Shown here: positions 7,008-10,563 of the stretch, in pieces
Numbering within the stretch: position 1 is the first letter of the stretch
Layout of the letters: the number at the start of each line of letters is the position of its first letter
NCBI GenBank assembly: GCA_026770575.1
Contig: MU657352.1
Coordinates: forward strand, 75,251-85,813
DNA length: 10,563 nucleotides
Direction of reading: 5' to 3'
Source of the DNA: Pelagophyceae sp. CCMP2097
Taxonomy: Eukaryota; Sar; Pelagophyceae
The notes under the pieces: model-generated
The model's database searches: none
The model's input: only the letters and a program-made list of their open reading frames with translations
What the model was told of the DNA's origin: nothing
Made by a program: the position numbers and the translations under genes

Positions 7008-9484
7008 CTACTCTTTTGATCGTAGGTGCGAGTGCGGCTGCAAAAGCCCGTCGGAGAACTCCTGGAACGAGATGCCGCCGTCGCCGTTGACGTCGAGCTT
7101 GGCCATGAATGATTCGACGTCGTCGGCCTCGAAAATAGTCTCGCCCGCAAGCGAATTTATAAGTTTGCAGCCAGCCTGGAACTCGGACTTCGAGAGGATG
7201 CCGGAGCAGTCCTTATCCAGGATGCGGAAGACGGAGAGCAGCTCGCGCCTTAGGAGGTAAAGCGACTCGCGCATGGTGGACCCGGGCGCGTCGTCGGGGC
7301 CGAACGCCTGCCCGAGCTTCTCCGTGAGCCGGCGGTAGTCGACGCAGTCGTGGCCGTCGGCGTCGGTACCCGCCGCGTCGACGAACTTGTGCTTGAGGTG
7401 GAGCCAAGGGAGCTTGATGGGCACGGCTTTTCCCATGACGTCCGCCCAGTCCAATGTCCTCACCAGGCCCGCGCCCTCGGTGTCCAGCGTCTTCAGTCCG
7501 GCGACGATCTCGCGGCGGTGGTCCAGCAGCGCCACCTCGACGCGCTCGATGGCCGCGCTTTCGAGCTTGGCCACGGTCTGTTTGAGGTCCATCTTCTCGA
7601 ACCCGTGGCCGTCCGACGTGGCAAAAGTCAGCAGCTCGCCGCCTCTCTCGTGGTGCGGCGAGAGGACCAAAATGGCGCCGTCGTTGGCCTCGTCGTCGCC
7701 GTAGTAGTTGGACGCCGAAAAGAGCGTTAAAACGCGGTCGGCGTGGCACGTCGAAAACCCGGCGTCCTGGCACTCGTGCGAGCGCACTAAAACACCCAGC
7801 TTCTCGCGCTCCAAAAACTGCTCCGTGAACTTGGCGCCCCACATGACGCCGCCGCCGCGCTCGGCGTTGGGCTTGCACAGCTTGCCGTGCTCAAAGGCCT
7901 CGCCGCCGCGCGCGGGGTCACTCCACAAGCAGTCCATCAAAATGGCCCACGTGGCGTGGTCGTGGCCCTCGGCGTCGGCGCCGCCCTGGGCCTGAGTGAT
8001 CGTCGGCGGCAGGCCCGTGAGCGTGCGGTACGGGCGGCGGTTGATCATGGCGAGTTGGGCCAGCGTGAACTTATCCGAGATGCCGCCATGGATCACCAAA
8101 ACGTTGGAGTCAATCACGTGCGCCAGCGGCAGCAGCGAGAAAATGGTGTCAATAATGGCTAGGAGATGGCGGCCGTTGGTGTCGAGCATGCCGTGCGCCC
8201 CTCCGAACTTCATCACGAGCTCGTCCACGAAGCCGTAGCCGGTGCAAACGGTCATGTCCTCGTGGTTGCCGCGGTTGATATAAACACTGCCCGGGTCCGC
8301 GACTTCAAAGCCCATGAGTAAAAGGCAGAGCTCGGCGCTGTACTCGCCGCGGTCGACGAGGTCGCCGTTGAACAAATACGGGTTGTCGAACGACGGAAAC
8401 CCGTTGTGCCGGAAGATTTCCACCAGGTCTCGCAGCTGGCCGTGCATGTCGCCGACCACGGTGATCTTGCCCGGCAGCGCCGTGGAGACGTGCACCACGG
8501 GGCCGAGGCGCCGAACAATCTCCATGTACTCCACAACGATCGTCAAAGCGTACTTCGTGTGCAGCAAACCCTGCACCCCCGCACGCTTCTTCTTCGACCT
8601 ACACACGTGACGGTTCGCGACATGCGGGCCTTTCCCCCTCTGATTATGCTTGGCTTCCCGGCCGCCCCTCGACGCCGTTTGCCGACTTGTCCTCCTTGAC
8701 CGCCTTTGCGTTGAGCTTGTCGAGGAGGTCGATCATGGCGTCCTTGGTGACGCGCTCAGGCATGTGCATGCCCTTGTACGTGGGCGGGACCTGAATTATT
8801 TTGAGCGTTTTCACCGGGAAGGGCCCTCGGGGAGACCATCGCAGCGGAGAGCGGTCCGCCCTCTATCCGGGGCCTTCTTCGTGTGATGCACCTCGAGGCA
8901 GTGCGGCCAGTTGGACTTGAGCTTCATTTTGTCAATCGTGTCGAGCAGCGCGTCGTGCATGACCGTTTTCTCATCGATGGCCTGCAGGCGGTCGTGGAAT
9001 CTGGCCATAAAGTCGTCGAGCGAGTTGCCCTTGCGCTCGTCGGCGTACTCCATGGACTTGTTAATCTGAGAAACCATCTTCTGCTTCACCGCCACGCCCC
9101 CGGCGTTCCGCCGCGCGAGCGATTGCAGCTTGGCCATCTTCGCCGAATCCAGCTCCACTATCGGCGCCGCCGCCTCCTCCGAAGCGGGCGCCTTGGCCGC
9201 CATCGCCACGCTGCCGAGCTTGACGGCGTTGCGCGAGACGTCGGCCCACGACTTGAGGTTTAAAGCCTTCGTCTTCGCAAACCTACGCGCGCCGCGTCGC
9301 GGCCGACGCCGCCGAGGGCGCGGGCGCCATGGGGGTCGCACTCTTCGATGGTCGCGCGGGGCACGGTGCCGTTCTCCGCGAGGCGGTCGAACTCATGGCT
9401 CAGCTCCTGGTTCCACCGCGGGCCGGCGATGGACTGCGCCTCCTCCTTGGAGACGCGCTCCGGGATCGACGCGCCGGCGCCCAT
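7008..9484 (-). CDS. PPEF/RdgC-like Ser/Thr protein phosphatase with EF-hands, four-exon model, about 742 aa
   Basis: Metal-dependent Ser/Thr phosphatase of the PPP family with calcium-binding EF-hands. Model (minus): 9484-9342, 9282-8892, 8790-8687, 8598-7008. Seen, in model residues: GDMHG 262-266, GDLVDRG 291-297, RGNHE 322-326, HGG 383-385, LWSDP 437-441, RSHE 485-488, SASNYYG 508-514. All expected metal ligands are present (D263, H265, D292, N324, H325, H383, H487). Canonical EF loops lie at 674-685 (DKDCSGILSKSE) and 715-726 (DVNGDGGISFQE), with two degenerate ones before them. Exon 3 (PPTYKG...LLDKL) matches in style the segment that precedes the catalytic core in PP5-like enzymes. The start was chosen because ATG at 9484 sits in a good context (ACCATGG) and gives MGAGAS, an N-myristoylation-type signal, which implies membrane attachment (inference). 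Catalytic domain and EF-hands are certain; exon joins are inferred, and intron 2 is the least sure. PPEF-like architecture is established knowledge; the substrate is unknown. Confidence 0.9.
8599..8686 (-). other. Predicted intron 3 of the phosphatase gene (88 nt, phase 2)
   Basis: Exon 3 meets TAA at about 8645, so it must splice out before the catalytic exon. Donor AA|GTCGGC at 8686 and acceptor GTGTGTAG ending at 8599 give ...KEDK-SKKKRAGV... in frame. It is the only phase-2 donor in that stretch. A second choice is a phase-0 donor with the GTGCAG acceptor ending at 8571, which would drop the basic SKKKR run. Confidence 0.5.
8791..8891 (-). other. Predicted intron 2 of the phosphatase gene (101 nt, phase 0)
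   Basis: Exon 2 reads ...SNWPHCLE up to a GAG|GTGCAT donor. The acceptor AATAATTCAG ends at 8791, just before VPPTYKG. The donor resembles that of intron 1. Caution: the frame of exon 3 stays open upstream of the acceptor and reads VKTLKIIQ directly before VPPTYKG, which could be coding. A shorter intron ending near 8861-8863 would keep it. Confidence 0.5.
9283..9341 (-). other. Predicted intron 1 of the phosphatase gene (59 nt, phase 2)
   Basis: The frame of the first exon runs into TAA soon after 9283, while the helical linker lies in another frame. A GTGCGA donor at 9341 and a GCGTAG acceptor ending at 9283 join the frames as ...RATIEE-FAKTKALN.... The length of 59 (remainder 2 on division by 3) gives the needed shift. 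No polypyrimidine tract is visible. A one-base assembly error is the main alternative. Confidence 0.6.
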
Positions 9485-9578
9485 GGTCCTACGGGGAGCG
9501 TCGCCGCCGCCGAGATTGCCAAAGCCCAAAAGGGACAACCGTTTCGCAGCCGCGCTGCGGGCCGCCGCGTCCGTTGGA

Positions 9579-9591
9579 CCCCCCCCCCCCC
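9579..9591 (+). repeat. Run of 13 C
   Basis: A homopolymer 95 bp upstream of the phosphatase start codon; length is prone to sequencing error and to slippage. Confidence 0.95.
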
Positions 9592-9735
9592 ATGCCGCGC
9601 GGCGCCGGCCTGGCCGCGTAGACGGCGCGGCGGGCGACGCACCTCGGATAAGGCCCACCACTCTCGCGCCGACGACGCTGTATGGCTCCAAGCTTAGCTC
9701 AACGCGTCCTCTGTGAAATTGCAACAGTTTTTGAG

Positions 9736-9803
9736 AACCCGAAGCCCTCCAGGGTCCTTGCCGTTTAATCAACGTCAGTTTACGGCAAGGGCCCTTCGGG
9801 TCC
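9736..9803. repeat. Imperfect inverted repeat
   Basis: CCTTGCCGT (9756-9764) pairs with ACGGCAAGG (9782-9790); pairing resumes further out between AACCCGAAG and the GGGCCCTTCGGGT part after small bulges. A cruciform or an old element end is possible. Confidence 0.6.
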
Positions 9804-9835
9804 TTTGATTGAAGGATTGCCAGGGGCATTTTTAT

Positions 9836-9873
9836 CTGTCCGTCCGTCTGTCCGTCCGTCTGTCCGTCCGTCC
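9836..9873 (+). repeat. Minisatellite, three units of CTGTCCGTCCGT
   Basis: Three exact 12-bp units (starts 9836, 9848, 9860) plus two bases; built from tetranucleotides CTGT and CCGT. Likely variable in length. Confidence 0.93.
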
Positions 9874-9929
9874 ACGGGTAAATCCGTGAGGTTCCGCCTT
9901 AGGGGAGGAAATGGCAATAGCTCGGCTGA

Positions 9930-9960
9930 TTTAGCGATTGTGGTTAATGTGATCGCTAAA
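9930..9960. repeat. 9-bp hairpin TTTAGCGAT/ATCGCTAAA
   Basis: Perfect arms at 9930-9938 and 9952-9960 with a 13-nt loop. CGCTAAAAT also occurs near 1829, so this may be a dispersed repeat motif. Confidence 0.6.
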
Positions 9961-10145
9961 ATTGGGAATGGAGGTCGAGCAGCAAGAGGGGGGGCACCGG
10001 ACCAGCCCCAGACATAACGTACCTATGACTGAGTGCTTTTTGTGGCTCGGCTACGAAAAAATGGGTGTTTTTTATGACCCCTTTATGGAAAACACGGAGG
10101 CATGGGTCCCACAAGCCACCTCGTCGCGGCCCATGGAACTGCCAA

Positions 10146-10563
10146 TCAGAGTGATTTAAGGTGCTTCATTTCGTCTGGGGCGAGCTTGAGGGCGCTCTCG
10201 AGGCCCGCCGGCATGGCCGTCGAATTGTGGAGGCGGCGCCAGTGCGCCTTCATGTTGTAAGACCAGACGGCGTGGCGCTTCTTGTCCTTGCGCTTCCTGG
10301 AGGCCTCCGTGCCGGGCAGCTTGTGGTCTTAATGAGCGAGGTTGGGGTGGCAGGCGGGGCAGACGATGGGGCGGTTCGTCGACGGAGACTTCTTCGACGA
10401 CTTTGCTAAAGCAGCGGCGGTGAACTTGACACAGCGGGCGAGGGTCTCGCAGTCCGCCGTGGGCGCAAAAGACGTGCATGCGATGCGCGGTTGGTAGCTG
10501 CTGCTCGTCTTCTCGATGAACGCCGGGCACTCCGACGCGGGGCCGTAGCACAGGGGGCACATC
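10146..10563 (-). pseudogene. 3' part of a cysteine-rich zinc-finger gene, interrupted by in-frame TAA; 5' end outside the window
   Basis: One minus-strand frame runs from the window edge to TGA at 10146-10148 with almost all codons ending in G or C, and is broken once by TAA at 10329-10331. Before the stop it reads MCPLCYG...ECPAF, then CTSF...DCETLARC, then NRPIVCPACHPNLAH. After it come DHKLPGTEASRKRKDKK and AVWSYNMKAHWRRLH, then 26 residues to the final stop. CPAC together with HWRRLH forms a C2H2-like finger spread across the stop, so both sides belonged to one protein. The lysine-arginine stretch suggests a nuclear or DNA-binding role. Such fingers occur in transposon-derived proteins, but I do not recognise the family. 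The ATG at 10562 may be internal. No GT-AG intron would remove the stop without losing frame or the CPAC pair. Alternatives are a sequencing error or a C-terminally shortened protein. Confidence 0.6.

Larger units (their letters stand above)
9485..10145. other. Intergenic region upstream of the phosphatase gene
   Basis: Should hold the 5' UTR and promoter of the phosphatase gene (read leftward) and the 3' UTR of the zinc-finger gene. I see no TATA box at a fitting distance from 9484. The frame upstream of the chosen ATG stays open to 9829 but runs through the poly-C tract and non-coding-like DNA. Confidence 0.5.

Noticed and set aside
7213..8699. Several other open frames on both strands across the phosphatase exon
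   Set aside because: Arg/Pro/Ala-rich shadows of a GC3-rich gene; the PPP and EF-hand motifs are all in one frame.
9271..9290. A 14-nt intron (GTAGGTTTGCGAAG) to join the first two exons
   Set aside because: It would restore the frame, but is shorter than any intron I know; the 59-nt intron using the TAG at 9283 gives a cleaner join.
9260..9829. Longer start at 9829 for the phosphatase protein
   Set aside because: The extension runs through the 13-C tract and repeat DNA; the ATG at 9484 has a better context and a sensible N-terminus.
9805..10017. Plus-strand frame with SVRP repeats
   Set aside because: The repeats are the translated minisatellite; the rest has no coding character.
10156..10560. 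Uninterrupted 134-codon minus frame over the zinc-finger region
   Set aside because: Pro/Arg/His-rich shadow; the cysteine pattern and GC3 bias lie in the neighbouring frame despite its stop.

Overview
The window looks like nuclear DNA of a small-genome eukaryote, probably a microalga. A stramenopile of the pelagophyte type is my best guess, but that is inference from style, not a match. The evidence is a GC3-rich gene that needs short GT-AG introns, a PPP phosphatase with EF-hands (a eukaryotic architecture), and a gene-poor flank packed with small inverted-repeat elements. There are no bacterial operons, no rRNA or tRNA genes, and no CRISPR array.

Layout. Positions 1-7000 hold no gene I can defend. 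They are a mosaic of AT-rich DNA and GC-rich pockets carrying at least six inverted-repeat elements: a 159-bp element (1274-1432); a long fold-back element (2231-3983) with arms of about 400 bp; two copies of one TA-flanked MITE family (3416-3703 and 5112-5418); a 496-bp element (5594-6089); and a TA-flanked 444-bp element (6115-6558). There is also a hairpin cluster (924-1090) and an inverted duplication (about 4131-4578). The first TA-MITE sits inside the right arm of the fold-back element, and the left arm keeps the matching empty site, so the order of insertion can be read.

Positions 7008-9484 (minus strand) hold the one clear gene, a PPEF/RdgC-like calcium-regulated Ser/Thr phosphatase. 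I model it as four exons and 742 residues: an N-terminal MGAGAS myristoylation-type signal, an EF-hand-like stretch, a helical linker, a complete PPP catalytic domain, and a C-terminal run of two degenerate and two canonical EF-hands.

Positions 9485-10145 are intergenic, with a poly-C run, a 12-bp minisatellite and two hairpins. From 10146 to the right edge (minus strand) lies the 3' part of a cysteine-rich zinc-finger gene with one in-frame TAA, so it is probably a pseudogene or a recently broken allele.

No cooperating gene system is visible. The window reads as one signalling gene beside a transposon nest.
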